Source: CALNYZ01 sp942490945 (GTDB lineage Bacteria; Pseudomonadota; Gammaproteobacteria; UBA6429; Thiohalophilaceae). Taken from it: 64,000 bases of DNA. Location of the stretch: positions 682,001-746,000 of the forward strand of contig CALNYZ010000018.1 of NCBI GenBank assembly GCA_942490945.1, written 5' to 3'. Positions 35,908 to 44,497 of this stretch are shown in pieces; position 1 is the stretch's first letter; every line of letters starts with the position of its first letter. The notes under the pieces were generated by a model that was not told the DNA's origin, searched no databases, and saw only the letters and a list, made by a program, of their open reading frames with translations. The position numbers and the translations under genes were made by a program.

Positions 35908-37212
35908 ATGAACGCAAAAGAATTTTCCCAACGCCGCAAGCGATTAATGCAAATAATGGACGAAGACTCCATCGCCATTCTGCCGGCTGCACCGGTTCGC
36001 ATGCGTAATCGTGATGCCGAATATCCGTATCGGCCAGACAGTGATTTTTATTACCTGACCGGGTTTCCCGAACCGGAAGCCGTAGCCGTCATTTCGCCGG
36101 GCCGCAAACACGCCGAGTACATTTTATTTTGCCGTGAAAACGACAAGGAAATGGAAATATGGAATGGCCCGCGTGCCGGCCAGGAAGGCGCGGTTGAAAT
36201 GTATGGTGCCGATGATTCGTTTCCGATAGATGACATCGATGACATCTTGCCGGGCATGCTGGAAAACAAGGCGCGCGTGTTTTACACCATGGGTACGCAT
36301 CCGGATTTTGATCAACGCCTGATAGGCTGGGTGAATCGTCTGCGTAAACAATCCCGCGCCGGCATCCACACCCCCAGCGAATTTGTTGCGCTCGAACACC
36401 AGTTACATGACATGCGGCTGTATAAAAGCGCCGGTGAAGTCAAAGCCATGCGTAAGGCCGCGAAAATTTCCGCCAGGGCGCATCGTATTGCCATGCAGGC
36501 GTGTAAACCGGGCCTGAAGGAATATCAGGTCGAAGCGGAAATATTGCATCACTTTATGAAAGAAGGCGCACGTTCACCGGCCTACAGTTCCATTGTCGGT
36601 GGTGGCGCCAATGGCTGTATCCTGCATTACGTCGAAAATCAGGCAACGCTAAATGATGGCGACCTGTTATTAATTGATGCCGGTGCCGAATATGAATACT
36701 ACGCCGCCGATATCACCCGTACCTTCCCGGTTAACGGCAAATACTCCAACGCACAGCGTTCGCTTTATGAACTGGTGCTGGACGCGCAATACGCGGCCAT
36801 CGAGGAAGTCAAACCGGGCAATCACTGGAACCAGCCACACGAAGCAGCCGTTAACGTACTGGCAAAGGGCATGGTGAAACTGGGTTTGTTAAAAGGCAGT
36901 GTGAAAAAAATCATTGCCGAGCAAAAGTATCGTGACTTTTACATGCATCGCACCGGCCACTGGCTGGGCATGGATGTACATGATGTTGGTGATTACAAGG
37001 TGGAAGAAGAATGGCGCGTGCTGGAGCCGGGGATGGTATTAACTGTTGAGCCAGGCATCTATGTTTCCGCCGATCATAAAGGCCTTGCTAAAAAATGGCA
37101 CAACATCGGCATTCGAATTGAGGATGATGTGCTGGTCACCAAAACCGGCCATGACGTGTTATCAAAGGACGCGCCGAAAGATGTGGCCGAGATCGAAGCA
37201 ATAATGGCATAA
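35908..37212 (+). CDS. pepP: Xaa-Pro aminopeptidase (aminopeptidase P)
   Basis: 434 residues. Dimanganese enzyme that removes an N-terminal residue before proline. N-terminal domain 1-170, then the pita-bread catalytic domain with metal ligands in LLIDAGAEYEYYAADITRTF, in HRTGHWLGMDVHD, in TVEPGIY and in GIRIEDD near the end. It lies 40 bases after ygfB. Full length. Confidence 0.96.
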   Translation: MNAKEFSQRRKRLMQIMDEDSIAILPAAPVRMRNRDAEYPYRPDSDFYYLTGFPEPEAVAVISPGRKHAEYILFCRENDKEMEIWNGPRAGQEGAVEMYGADDSFPIDDIDDILPGMLENKARVFYTMGTHPDFDQRLIGWVNRLRKQSRAGIHTPSEFVALEHQLHDMRLYKSAGEVKAMRKAAKISARAHRIAMQACKPGLKEYQVEAEILHHFMKEGARSPAYSSIVGGGANGCILHYVENQATLNDGDLLLIDAGAEYEYYAADITRTFPVNGKYSNAQRSLYELVLDAQYAAIEEVKPGNHWNQPHEAAVNVLAKGMVKLGLLKGSVKKIIAEQKYRDFYMHRTGHWLGMDVHDVGDYKVEEEWRVLEPGMVLTVEPGIYVSADHKGLAKKWHNIGIRIEDDVLVTKTGHDVLSKDAPKDVAEIEAIMA

Positions 37213-37246
37213 CTATAATGAGTTTTTCGCGCGGCCTGCGCGCGAG

Positions 37247-37278
37247 GTACTTTCTTTTGCTTGCCCAAAAGAAAGTAC
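37247..37278 (+). repeat. Perfect 12-bp inverted repeat
   Basis: GTACTTTCTTTT and AAAAGAAAGTAC face each other across 8 bases. The flanking text CCCAAAGAAAAAGGCACC is typical of a small dispersed repeat seen next to genes in many proteobacteria; I recognise the pattern but cannot search for copies. Confidence 0.75.
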
Positions 37279-37338
37279 CCAAAGAAAAAGGCACCCCTTG
37301 CGCTGCAATCAATTCGGAAATGCGAATTTGGCCTTTTA

Positions 37339-37394
37339 TTACTGTGACAGGTCATCCTTGACCTGATCACAGTAATGGCGGCATCCTTGCCGCC
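37339..37394 (+). repeat. Double-hairpin element with TCCT loops
   Basis: Two adjoining hairpins. The first (37339-37375) pairs TTACTGTGA-CAGGTCA with TGACCTG-A-TCACAGTAA, 16 bp with a one-base bulge and loop TCCT. The second (37377-37394) pairs GGCGGCA with TGCCGCC, also with loop TCCT. The architecture is the same as the 50-bp insertion at 50118-50167. Confidence 0.8.
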
Positions 37395-37750
37395 TCTTGT
37401 TTATATATTCCAAATTCTACATTCCCTCATGCAGCGCAAATGGGTATTAGCTCTTTTCATGTTCTAAACTAATAATCCTGTGACCGTCCATGCTGCGCCT
37501 GATCATCAATTCCGAAAAATAAATGCGCCTGTCCTGCGTGCAATGGGGAGTTTTTAAACGGGGCATCAGCAATTAACTATCCATATTCAATCATGCTTTT
37601 ATGATGAGAGAAGGTATGCCTAAAAGAAAATCTTGTACCAGCAGGTGTGAAAAAGTCATTTAAATTAAATATCGTCATCAGGAAATGGACACAATAAAGT
37701 CTGATACTAATCAATCCAACTCCCCAATATTGCGTTAAAATACCCGGCAC

Positions 37751-39019
37751 ATGAAACAAGACAACCTGCATACTCCTCCCGATTACGACATTATTATTGT
37801 CGGCGGTGGCCTGGTCGGCGCCAGTCTGGCGTGTGCGCTAAAAACCAGTGGCTTGCAGGTCGCAGTTATCGAAACACAGCCGTTTGCTGTCACATCACAC
37901 CCCGGCTTTGATGCACGCACTGTCGCGCTGGCCTATACATCGAAACAAATCTTTCAGGCCTTGGGCTTATGGCATGCACTCGAACAGGCCGGGGTCGCGG
38001 CTATTAAACATATTCATATTTCTGATCGTGGTCATCTTGGTCAGACACAATTACATGCTGCCGACATGCAAACAGAAGCACTGGGATATGTGGTTGAAAA
38101 CCGGATTTTGGGCAAGGTATTAAGTGACGCGATGGCACAACAGAACAATGTGACTTACCTGGCACCGATGCAGGTAGATGCTTTTGAAACCACGGAAGAT
38201 CATGTCACCGTCACCTGTCACGACAAAGCCGGTTTGCATCATCTCACTGCACGCTTGTTAGTAGCAGCCGACGGCGGGCAGTCGAGTATACGTATGCAAG
38301 CGGCAGTAAAAACCCGCATGCACGATTATGCGCAATGCGCGCTGGTGGCAAACGTGGAAATGGATCGGCCGCATGAGAATATCGCCTACGAGCGCTTTAC
38401 AGATTGCGGGCCACTGGCGTTGCTGCCGTTACCCGATAATGTGTCGGCAAACAAAACCGGTAATGCCTATTCACTGGTGTGGACGCTGCCACGCGATGAA
38501 GCCGATATGTATATGAGTCTGTCAGATGCAGAGCTCACCAGTCGATTACAAAGCCGGCTCGGTAAACGCGCGGGCCAGGTAACGCATATCGGACAACGCG
38601 TCATGTTTCCACTGTATCTGGTGCGTGCGGTCGAACATGTCACCGAACGTCTGGCCTTTATTGGTAATGCGGCACATACCTTACATCCGGTCGCCGGGCA
38701 GGGTTTTAATCTTGGCTTACGCGACGTCGCCGCGCTTGCGGAGGAACTGGTGAACGCCACGCGACAAGCGGAAGACATCGGCAGCATGAGCGTACTGACA
38801 CGTTATGCACGCTGGCGCAGTCGTGATCAGAAACAAACCATTCTGGTTACCGATACACTGGTGCGGTTGTTCAGTAACAATCTGCTGCCGTTTGCTCTGG
38901 CACGAAATATGGCATTACTGGCACTCGATACACTGCCGCGTGCAAAGTACAAGCTGACACGCCAGGCGATGGGTTATATCGGTAAAGTGTCGCGTTTGGC
39001 GCGTGGTATCAGTTTATGA
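37751..39019 (+). CDS. ubiH: 2-octaprenyl-6-methoxyphenol hydroxylase (UbiH)
   Basis: 422 residues, FAD-dependent aromatic hydroxylase of ubiquinone synthesis. Dinucleotide fold YDIIIVGGGLVGASLACAL at residues about 13-31, the DG motif LLVAADGGQSSIR near residue 178, and the GD-like second FAD motif FIGNAAHTLHPVAGQGFNLGLRD (here GN replaces GD, as in many UbiH proteins). It overlaps the next hydroxylase by ATGA, so the two are translated together. Position after pepP matches E. coli. Confidence 0.92.
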   Translation: MKQDNLHTPPDYDIIIVGGGLVGASLACALKTSGLQVAVIETQPFAVTSHPGFDARTVALAYTSKQIFQALGLWHALEQAGVAAIKHIHISDRGHLGQTQLHAADMQTEALGYVVENRILGKVLSDAMAQQNNVTYLAPMQVDAFETTEDHVTVTCHDKAGLHHLTARLLVAADGGQSSIRMQAAVKTRMHDYAQCALVANVEMDRPHENIAYERFTDCGPLALLPLPDNVSANKTGNAYSLVWTLPRDEADMYMSLSDAELTSRLQSRLGKRAGQVTHIGQRVMFPLYLVRAVEHVTERLAFIGNAAHTLHPVAGQGFNLGLRDVAALAEELVNATRQAEDIGSMSVLTRYARWRSRDQKQTILVTDTLVRLFSNNLLPFALARNMALLALDTLPRAKYKLTRQAMGYIGKVSRLARGISL

Positions 39020-40206
39020 AACGATCACCGCAACATACCGATTATGATGTCATTATCGTTGGTCGTGGCCTGGTAGGCGCATACGCGGCGTACACACTGA
39101 GTAAGCACTCACTTAAAATCGCCATTATTGAAGCGAAAGCGCCGCAACCGAGTGATACACCGATTGATCTGCGCGTCAGTGCGGTGACACTGGCCAATCA
39201 ACGACTATTTGCCGCCAATAATGTATGGCAAGACATGGCATCACATGCCAGTCCATTTCGGCACATGCATGTATGGGATAATCAGGGCGGCAACAGCGGT
39301 GAGTTGCATTTTGATAGTGCGGATATTGGCGAAGTAGCGCTTGGTTACATCATCGAAAATCGTATCATGCAGCAGGCCTTCGATAATGCAATCGCACAAC
39401 AGCCCTTGATTACAGAATACATGCCGGCACGCTGTAAAACACTTAACATCAGTGATAGCCAGGTTAACCTGCTACTTGAAGATGGCAGAGAGCTTACTTC
39501 GCAACTCATCATCGGTGCCGATGGCAGTCAATCCTGGTTGCGTCAGTCAGCGCAAATTGCGGTACGGGGTTGGGATTACGATCACCATGCACTGGTGACC
39601 TACGTTAAAACCGAAAAATCGCATGAAGAAACTGCTGCACAGCGTTTTTTGGCCACAGGTCCACTTGCTTTTTTACCCTTACTCGATGGTTACAGCTCGA
39701 TTGTGTGGTCAACATCACCTGCTGAAGCCACGCGTTTGAAAAATTTAACCGCAAATGACTTTAAAACAGAACTTGCAAATGCATTTGAACACCGATTAGG
39801 CGCGATTCAGGACGTTGGTCCTCGTGCAGCGTTCCCACTGCGGTTTTTTATGACAGACGCTTATATCAAACCACGTTTGGTGTTAGTGGGTGATGCTGCG
39901 CATACGATACATCCATTGGCCGGTCAGGGTGTGAATTTAGGTTTTGCTGATGTGCAGACGTTAAACGAAACATTGCAACAAGCCATCGCCAATCAGCTGT
40001 CAATTGGTGATTTTAGCGTGCTGCGAAACTATGAACGTGCGCGCAAGGCGGATAATTTACCGATGCTGGTCGCTGTCGACAGTTTACAAAGGTTGTTTGG
40101 TTCACAATTATCCCCGCTACAAACAATACGCACGGCTGGAATGAGCATGTTGAACCGGCTCACACCACTAAAAAACAAAATTATTGCCCAGGCCATGGGG
40201 CTGTAA
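39016..40206 (+). CDS. ubiI: Second UbiH-type hydroxylase (UbiI/VisC-like)
   Basis: 396 residues, same FAD monooxygenase family: YDVIIVGRGLVGAYAAYTL (GRG instead of the usual GGG), IIGADGSQSWLR, and VLVGDAAHTIHPLAGQGVNLGFAD. By gene order it corresponds to visC/ubiI, which hydroxylates C5 of the ring; with Coq7 present for C6, the pair plausibly covers C1 and C5. Assignment between UbiI, UbiF and UbiL rests on synteny only. It starts inside the ubiH stop. Confidence 0.85.
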   Translation: MKRSPQHTDYDVIIVGRGLVGAYAAYTLSKHSLKIAIIEAKAPQPSDTPIDLRVSAVTLANQRLFAANNVWQDMASHASPFRHMHVWDNQGGNSGELHFDSADIGEVALGYIIENRIMQQAFDNAIAQQPLITEYMPARCKTLNISDSQVNLLLEDGRELTSQLIIGADGSQSWLRQSAQIAVRGWDYDHHALVTYVKTEKSHEETAAQRFLATGPLAFLPLLDGYSSIVWSTSPAEATRLKNLTANDFKTELANAFEHRLGAIQDVGPRAAFPLRFFMTDAYIKPRLVLVGDAAHTIHPLAGQGVNLGFADVQTLNETLQQAIANQLSIGDFSVLRNYERARKADNLPMLVAVDSLQRLFGSQLSPLQTIRTAGMSMLNRLTPLKNKIIAQAMGL

Positions 40207-40388
40207 GCGAGTTTAAGCATCTATAGCAGTATTTGTTGCGTGTATCTTAAATTGAATTCTGTCCGTAGACGGTTTACGCTTAGTGCAATAATAATTAGTG
40301 CAATAATAACAAGAGTCAATAATCGTGAATGCTAATATAGATCCTTCATCCATTTTTTCTGTTACCACTACTGCCTCTTGAGCATCAC

Positions 40389-41618
40389 GTGGAAACCTTA
40401 AATAACATAGCCATTATTATTACCATGGCGGCCGTGTTCAGCTATGTGAACCACCGTTATATTGAATTACCTACCACGATTGGCATTATGTTGATCGCAC
40501 TGATGATGTCCCTGGTGATGATTACCGTCAACGCCCTGGGTTGGCAAAATTTTTCTGTGCCGGCCGAAAAGTTTTTACACAGTATCGATTTTCATACCGC
40601 CCTGATGCACGGCATGTTGAGTTTCCTGCTGTTTGCCGGGGCCATGCACGTCAATCTGAATGACCTTGCCAAACAAAAAGGCATCATCACGACACTGGCA
40701 ACCATTGGTGTGGTGTTTACTACCTTTGTTGTGGGTGGCGTAAGTTGGCTTATTTTTCATGCCTTTAACATCGATATACCGATTATCTACTGCCTGTTAT
40801 TCGGTGCCCTGATTGCACCGACCGATCCGATTGCGGTGATGGCGATTTTAAAAAATGCCGGTACACCGCCATCACTCAGCACCAAAATATCCGGTGAGTC
40901 ACTCTTTAATGATGGTGTCGCGGTGGTGGTGTTTCTGGTGTTGTTGGGCATAGCTACCGGTACCGAGCACACGGCGATGTCGGTGAGCATGTTATTTTTA
41001 CAGGAAACCGTCGGCGGTGCCCTGTATGGCCTGGTCATCGGTTTTATCACCTATCAAATGTTAAAAGGCGTCAATAATTACCAGGTAGAAGTTTTGCTCA
41101 CGCTGGCACTGGTCATGGGCGGCTATGCACTTGCTACAAAATTGCACCTGTCAGGCCCTATCGCCATGGTGGTTGCCGGACTGTTGATCGGCAATCATGG
41201 CCGTAAACTGGCGATGAACGAGGAAACCCGTGAGCGGCTGGATAATTTTTGGGAACTCATTGATGAAATGCTTAACGCCGTGCTGTTTGTCCTGATCGGG
41301 CTGGAAGTGGTGATTCTGGTCTTTAAATACGAATATTTCCTCATTGCGCTGGCCATTATTCCCTTGTTACTGGCGGTTAGGTATATCAGCGTTTTTATTC
41401 CGGTGAAATTACTGCAGCGCTATCGAGATTTTACGCCTCGCGTGGTTGAAATTATGACCTGGGGTGGTCTGCGGGGGGGTATTTCCATTGCGCTGGCGTT
41501 GTCACTACCGATTGGGGAATCACGGGAAATCGTGCTCGCCATTACCTATCTGGTGGTTGCCTTCTCCATCCTCGTTCAGGGCCTGACAATCGAGCGCTTT
41601 ATCGCCGGGCGACTGTAG
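40389..41618 (+). CDS. Na+/H+ antiporter, NhaP/CPA1 type
   Basis: 409 residues starting at GTG, about twelve membrane segments. CPA1 hallmarks: FAGAMHVNL near residue 80, the LIAPTDPIAVMAIL helix, SGESLFNDGVAVVVF with the ion-binding Asn-Asp pair, and MTWGGLRGGISIALAL near the C-terminus. There is no long cytoplasmic tail. It extrudes sodium or potassium in exchange for protons. The start codon is uncertain because no strong ribosome site precedes the GTG. Confidence 0.9.
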   Translation: METLNNIAIIITMAAVFSYVNHRYIELPTTIGIMLIALMMSLVMITVNALGWQNFSVPAEKFLHSIDFHTALMHGMLSFLLFAGAMHVNLNDLAKQKGIITTLATIGVVFTTFVVGGVSWLIFHAFNIDIPIIYCLLFGALIAPTDPIAVMAILKNAGTPPSLSTKISGESLFNDGVAVVVFLVLLGIATGTEHTAMSVSMLFLQETVGGALYGLVIGFITYQMLKGVNNYQVEVLLTLALVMGGYALATKLHLSGPIAMVVAGLLIGNHGRKLAMNEETRERLDNFWELIDEMLNAVLFVLIGLEVVILVFKYEYFLIALAIIPLLLAVRYISVFIPVKLLQRYRDFTPRVVEIMTWGGLRGGISIALALSLPIGESREIVLAITYLVVAFSILVQGLTIERFIAGRL

Positions 41619-41725
41619 GAATTTTCGTCAATGCGGCCAAAAAATGGTTAAAATATAGCCATTATGTTAGTTGAGTCGGGGAATTTTGCTGCCGTAGTGC
41701 CTTAAGTCACGATTTTTTGGCAACA

Positions 41726-41744
41726 AATGAGAATTATTATCATT
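41726..41744 (+). promoter_or_regulatory. Fur box upstream of the iron-binding protein gene
   Basis: AATGAGAATTATTATCATT matches the Fur consensus (GATAATGATAATCATTATC) with the usual AAT/ATT hexamer pattern and lies about 80 bases before the start codon. It predicts iron-repressed expression of the gene that follows. Confidence 0.8.
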
Positions 41745-41825
41745 TATTTGTGGTCAAACCAGATGTAGGCGAGAACTTGGGCATCAGCTGGAGCAGTCAT
41801 ACTATATATATAGGTGAGGTGTCGT

Positions 41826-42845
41826 GTGAGTAGAGGAATAAGCCTGATTATCGTATGGTTATTCACCATGCTGAGTACCTTCCCGCTGCAGGCGGCAGAA
41901 AAACTGGTGATTTATTCCGGCCGCAGCGAAAAATTTATCAAACCGGTACTCGCCGAATTTACCAAAACGAGCGGAATCGAGACCATTCTTCACACGGGGC
42001 GCGCGGCGGCCTTGCTTAACCAGCTGAAGCTGGAAGGAAATCGCACCGAGGCCGATATTTTTATCAGCAATGATGCGGGCACCCTGCAGCGTGGCGCGGC
42101 AAAAAAACTTTTTACGCATTTACCTGCCACCATCACCGACCCGATACCCAAAAATTACCGTGATGCAAATGACAGCTGGGTGGGACTATCGGCGCGCGCA
42201 CGCGTGTTGGTCATAAACACCCAGGATAAAGACAGCGAATTTGTAAAATCCGTCATGGATCTGGCCGACCCGCGCCTGAAAGGCAAACTCGCGATCACAG
42301 TCAGTAACAACGGCAGTTTCATTGCCGGTGTCAGTGTCTATCTCGATCAACTCGGCAGTGACAAGGTCAAAGCCTGGTTGCTCGGTACTAAAAAAAACAT
42401 TGGTACTAAAGCCTATAACAAACACAGCTCGATTGTTAAAGCCGTCGCCTCGGGTAAAAAGTCTGTGGGGCTGGTAAATCATTACTACATTTATCACCAC
42501 CTCAACAATCACCCGAGCTCGCCAATTAAAATACTATTACCTGATCAACTCGATACTGCAGAACAAGTCGCTATGGGCGTTGCCTGGAACGTGGCCGGTG
42601 CCGCCATCAGTCGCTACAGCAAGAAAAAAAAGGCGGCTGTAAAATTTATGGCTTTCGTTACCTCACCCGCCGGGCAAAAGATTTTCAGTGAATTCAATTA
42701 TGAATACCCGACACGATCCGGCGTGACCGCCGCAAAAATGATACCGGCAATCGGCACATTTAAAATTGCCAGCACACCGATGTCAAAACTGGGTGTATTG
42801 CGTAATGTGACACTGAAATTAATTGAATCGGTTGGTTTGCCGTAG
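41826..42845 (+). CDS. Periplasmic iron(III)-binding protein (FbpA/FutA type)
   Basis: 339 residues if started at GTG 41826 (a GTG 12 bases upstream is also open). Signal peptide to about LQAAEKL; the mature protein starts with KLVIYSGRSEKFIKPVL as in FbpA/FutA/Idi ferric-binding proteins, with ADIFISNDAGTLQ, a YNKHSSIVKAVASG stretch and a late FNYEYPTRSGV that supplies tyrosine ligands. A Fur box upstream supports iron uptake. The usual permease and ATPase genes are missing: the integron-type array begins right after it. Confidence 0.9.
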   Translation: MSRGISLIIVWLFTMLSTFPLQAAEKLVIYSGRSEKFIKPVLAEFTKTSGIETILHTGRAAALLNQLKLEGNRTEADIFISNDAGTLQRGAAKKLFTHLPATITDPIPKNYRDANDSWVGLSARARVLVINTQDKDSEFVKSVMDLADPRLKGKLAITVSNNGSFIAGVSVYLDQLGSDKVKAWLLGTKKNIGTKAYNKHSSIVKAVASGKKSVGLVNHYYIYHHLNNHPSSPIKILLPDQLDTAEQVAMGVAWNVAGAAISRYSKKKKAAVKFMAFVTSPAGQKIFSEFNYEYPTRSGVTAAKMIPAIGTFKIASTPMSKLGVLRNVTLKLIESVGLP

Positions 42846-42908
42846 GTTGATTTAAATGAAAAAATGTATGTATTCAGCTATATTAGGGTAAAAAAATAAA
42901 TAATGGAA

Positions 42909-42964
42909 ATATACTGCGCGCAGTATATTACACGATTTAGCTTAAATTACCGCGCGCGGTATAT
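42909..42964 (+). repeat. Pair of GCGC-centred palindromes at the array's left border
   Basis: ATATACTGCGCGCAGTATAT (42909-42928) is a perfect 20-bp palindrome and TACCGCGCGCGGTA (42951-42964) a perfect 14-bp one. Their arms can also pair with each other, giving a long attC-like fold that ends at the GTTAGCT junction (42974). Confidence 0.75.
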
Positions 42965-42982
42965 ATAACTGTTAGCTGTAAT

Positions 42983-43405
42983 ATGAAATTAAAATATCCA
43001 GACTCAGACGTAGATTTTAATATAACACCAGCAATTGTACTTGGTGGTTTTGATATATATGATAGAGAAGAAGGGTTAGGAGAAAGATTGAATGGTTTTA
43101 ATCCTAATAACCACGATGAACTTCTAGAAATCTATAGTAATTTTTCTAATTTAAGAAATAGAAAATATACACTAGAACACAAAAAAATAATTGTAGAAAC
43201 TGTCTTGGAAGCATTGCTAAACCCAAATTATAATTTCGGAGAGCTCCTTAAGGATAATGACGATGAGTGCCTGTACTTGCCAACCGAATGGGATATAAAG
43301 AACCCTAGAAGTTTTTTCCTCAGCGCTTATATATGGATGATAAGCAGCTGGAGTGTAGAATTGGACAGTGCTGGTTATAATTATAAACGACCAAATGAAC
43401 TATAA
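42983..43405 (+). CDS. Cassette 1 protein, unknown
   Basis: 140 residues, acidic, no signal peptide or membrane segment. MKLKYPDSDVDFNITPAIV begins it; LPTEWDIKNPRSFFLSAYIWM lies near the end. The coding sequence is strongly AT-rich compared with upstream genes, a sign of foreign origin. I do not recognise a family. The ATG is only eight bases into the cassette, so the ribosome site would have to come from the preceding attC-like fold. Confidence 0.7.
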   Translation: MKLKYPDSDVDFNITPAIVLGGFDIYDREEGLGERLNGFNPNNHDELLEIYSNFSNLRNRKYTLEHKKIIVETVLEALLNPNYNFGELLKDNDDECLYLPTEWDIKNPRSFFLSAYIWMISSWSVELDSAGYNYKRPNEL

Positions 43406-43420
43406 AATAAACAATACAAC

Positions 43421-43510
43421 AGCTAACAAGACAGTCAACAACGCCGGACAAGCCCGGCTCGGACCCTCAAAAGCGTTGCTTTTTCGGGCCGGTTACTTTT
43501 AACGTTATGT
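43421..43510 (+). repeat. attC1
   Basis: R'' CAGCTAAC (43420-43427) to R' GTTATGT (43504-43510), with GC-rich inverted arms (GCCCGG.../...GGGCCGG) between. Ends cassette 1. Confidence 0.85.
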
Positions 43511-43528
43511 GTCTAAGAGAGAGAATAT

Positions 43529-43804
43529 ATGGGAATTATCGTCGCAGGAACGCTAATAATAAAATCAGGCTCACGTGATGAATTTATTGAAAAATCCCAT
43601 GAGGCAATTTTGCAGGCCAGAAAAAATAAAGCTTGCGAAGACTTTTCGGTATCACCCGATCCAATTGATATGAATCGGGTAAATATTTTTGAAAAATGGA
43701 AATCTCCTTCTGAACTAAATAAGTTTCGAGATTCAGGTCCAGACAATGGTATGTTTTCGCTTGTGGAATCATTTGATGTAAACGAATATGAAATCAACAC
43801 ATAA
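43529..43804 (+). CDS. Cassette 2: ABM-family (antibiotic biosynthesis monooxygenase-like) protein
   Basis: 91 residues, one ABM ferredoxin-like domain: GIIVAGTLIIKSGSRDEFIEKSHEA, NKACEDFSVSPDP, FEKWKSPSELNKF and a final LVESFDVNEYEI. Proteins of this type act as cofactor-free quinol monooxygenases or haem-degrading enzymes; YgiN is the closest model. AGAGAGAG precedes the ATG. Its stop codon lies within the R'' end of attC2, a tight cassette packing. Confidence 0.85.
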   Translation: MGIIVAGTLIIKSGSRDEFIEKSHEAILQARKNKACEDFSVSPDPIDMNRVNIFEKWKSPSELNKFRDSGPDNGMFSLVESFDVNEYEINT

Positions 43805-43885
43805 CAAGTCGGCCAAGTTCGCGCTATCGCGCCGGACCGCCAACCCGCTCCGCGGTTTGTCGTCCGCTTGCCTTAATCGTTAGCG
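43798..43885 (+). repeat. attC2
   Basis: R'' ACACATAAC (43797-43805) to R' GTTAGCG (43879-43885). Inner arms include GCGCTATCGCGC-type and CCGC/GCGG pairings. Ends cassette 2. Confidence 0.85.
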
Positions 43886-43892
43886 GTAATAA

Positions 43893-44402
43893 ATGTTAAT
43901 TAAGAATTTACTAATTATTACGTTTGGTGTTTTCTGCCTAAGTACTCAGGCATCAACAACACAATCAGTAATGCATTCATTTGTATATGAGGTGCTAGAA
44001 TTAAATATTGGCAGCACACCTGAAGAAGCAATAAAAGTGTTGGGTAGCCCTAATAAATATGAAATAAAAAAAGTAAATAATAAATACTATGAAGGGGCCA
44101 TAGATGAAATTCATACACTTTATTACAAAGGTAGTGAGTTTCAGTTCTATGTGCCTAATAAAAGTATTCCTGTAAAAGGGTTTCCGGTTATGTTTTCTTT
44201 AACATCTAATGAATTCGCTATTAAAAACGGTATAAAAATAGGTATGCCACAATCAGAAATAATAAAAATATTAGGTGCGCCTTTAGAAATCCATAAAAAC
44301 GTGTACATTTACCACGATGGTAATGAAGGTAGTAATATAGTACATATTAATTTTAACAATAATTTCGTAAGTAAACTAACATGCTATTTTTACACTGGTT
44401 AA
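43893..44402 (+). CDS. Cassette 3: exported protein with two BamE-like half repeats
   Basis: 169 residues. Signal peptide (residues about 1-20, LLIITFGVFCLSTQA). Two similar segments, LNIGSTPEEAIKVLGSPNKYE and GIKIGMPQSEIIKILGAPLEI, each fit the small SmpA/OmlA (BamE-like) beta-lactamase-inhibitor-type motif, suggesting a duplicated fold as in BLIP-like proteins. Function unknown. It begins 14 bases after the cassette junction, with GTTAGCGGTAAT as leader. Confidence 0.65.
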   Translation: MLIKNLLIITFGVFCLSTQASTTQSVMHSFVYEVLELNIGSTPEEAIKVLGSPNKYEIKKVNNKYYEGAIDEIHTLYYKGSEFQFYVPNKSIPVKGFPVMFSLTSNEFAIKNGIKIGMPQSEIIKILGAPLEIHKNVYIYHDGNEGSNIVHINFNNNFVSKLTCYFYTG

Positions 44403-44481
44403 CCGCTAACAAGTCGTGCAATTTGACCCATAAAGCGTTGCTTCGCATCGCTTTATGGCCAAATTCACTCAGTCGTTAAAT
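44403..44481 (+). repeat. attC3
   Basis: R'' CCGCTAAC (44403-44410) to R' GTTAAAT (44475-44481). Textbook cruciform: CCATAAAGCG (44428-44437) pairs with CGCTTTATGG (44449-44458), and AATTTG (44420-44425) with CAAATT (44460-44465). Confidence 0.93.
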
Positions 44482-44497
44482 GCTAAAAGGAAACGCA

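Larger units (their letters stand above)
37213..37750 (+). other. Repeat-bearing intergenic stretch between pepP and ubiH
   Basis: About 540 bases without a gene that separate pepP from ubiH, which are usually closer. The stretch holds a 12-bp inverted repeat (37247-37278) and two adjacent hairpins (37339-37394), listed separately. The remainder (37395-37740) shows nothing clear apart from AT-rich sequence likely to carry the ubiH promoter. Confidence 0.6.

Noticed and set aside
37213..37370. Short minus-strand open frame over the pepP-ubiH repeats
   Set aside because: Its sequence is that of a palindromic repeat and the pepP antisense strand; no independent coding evidence.
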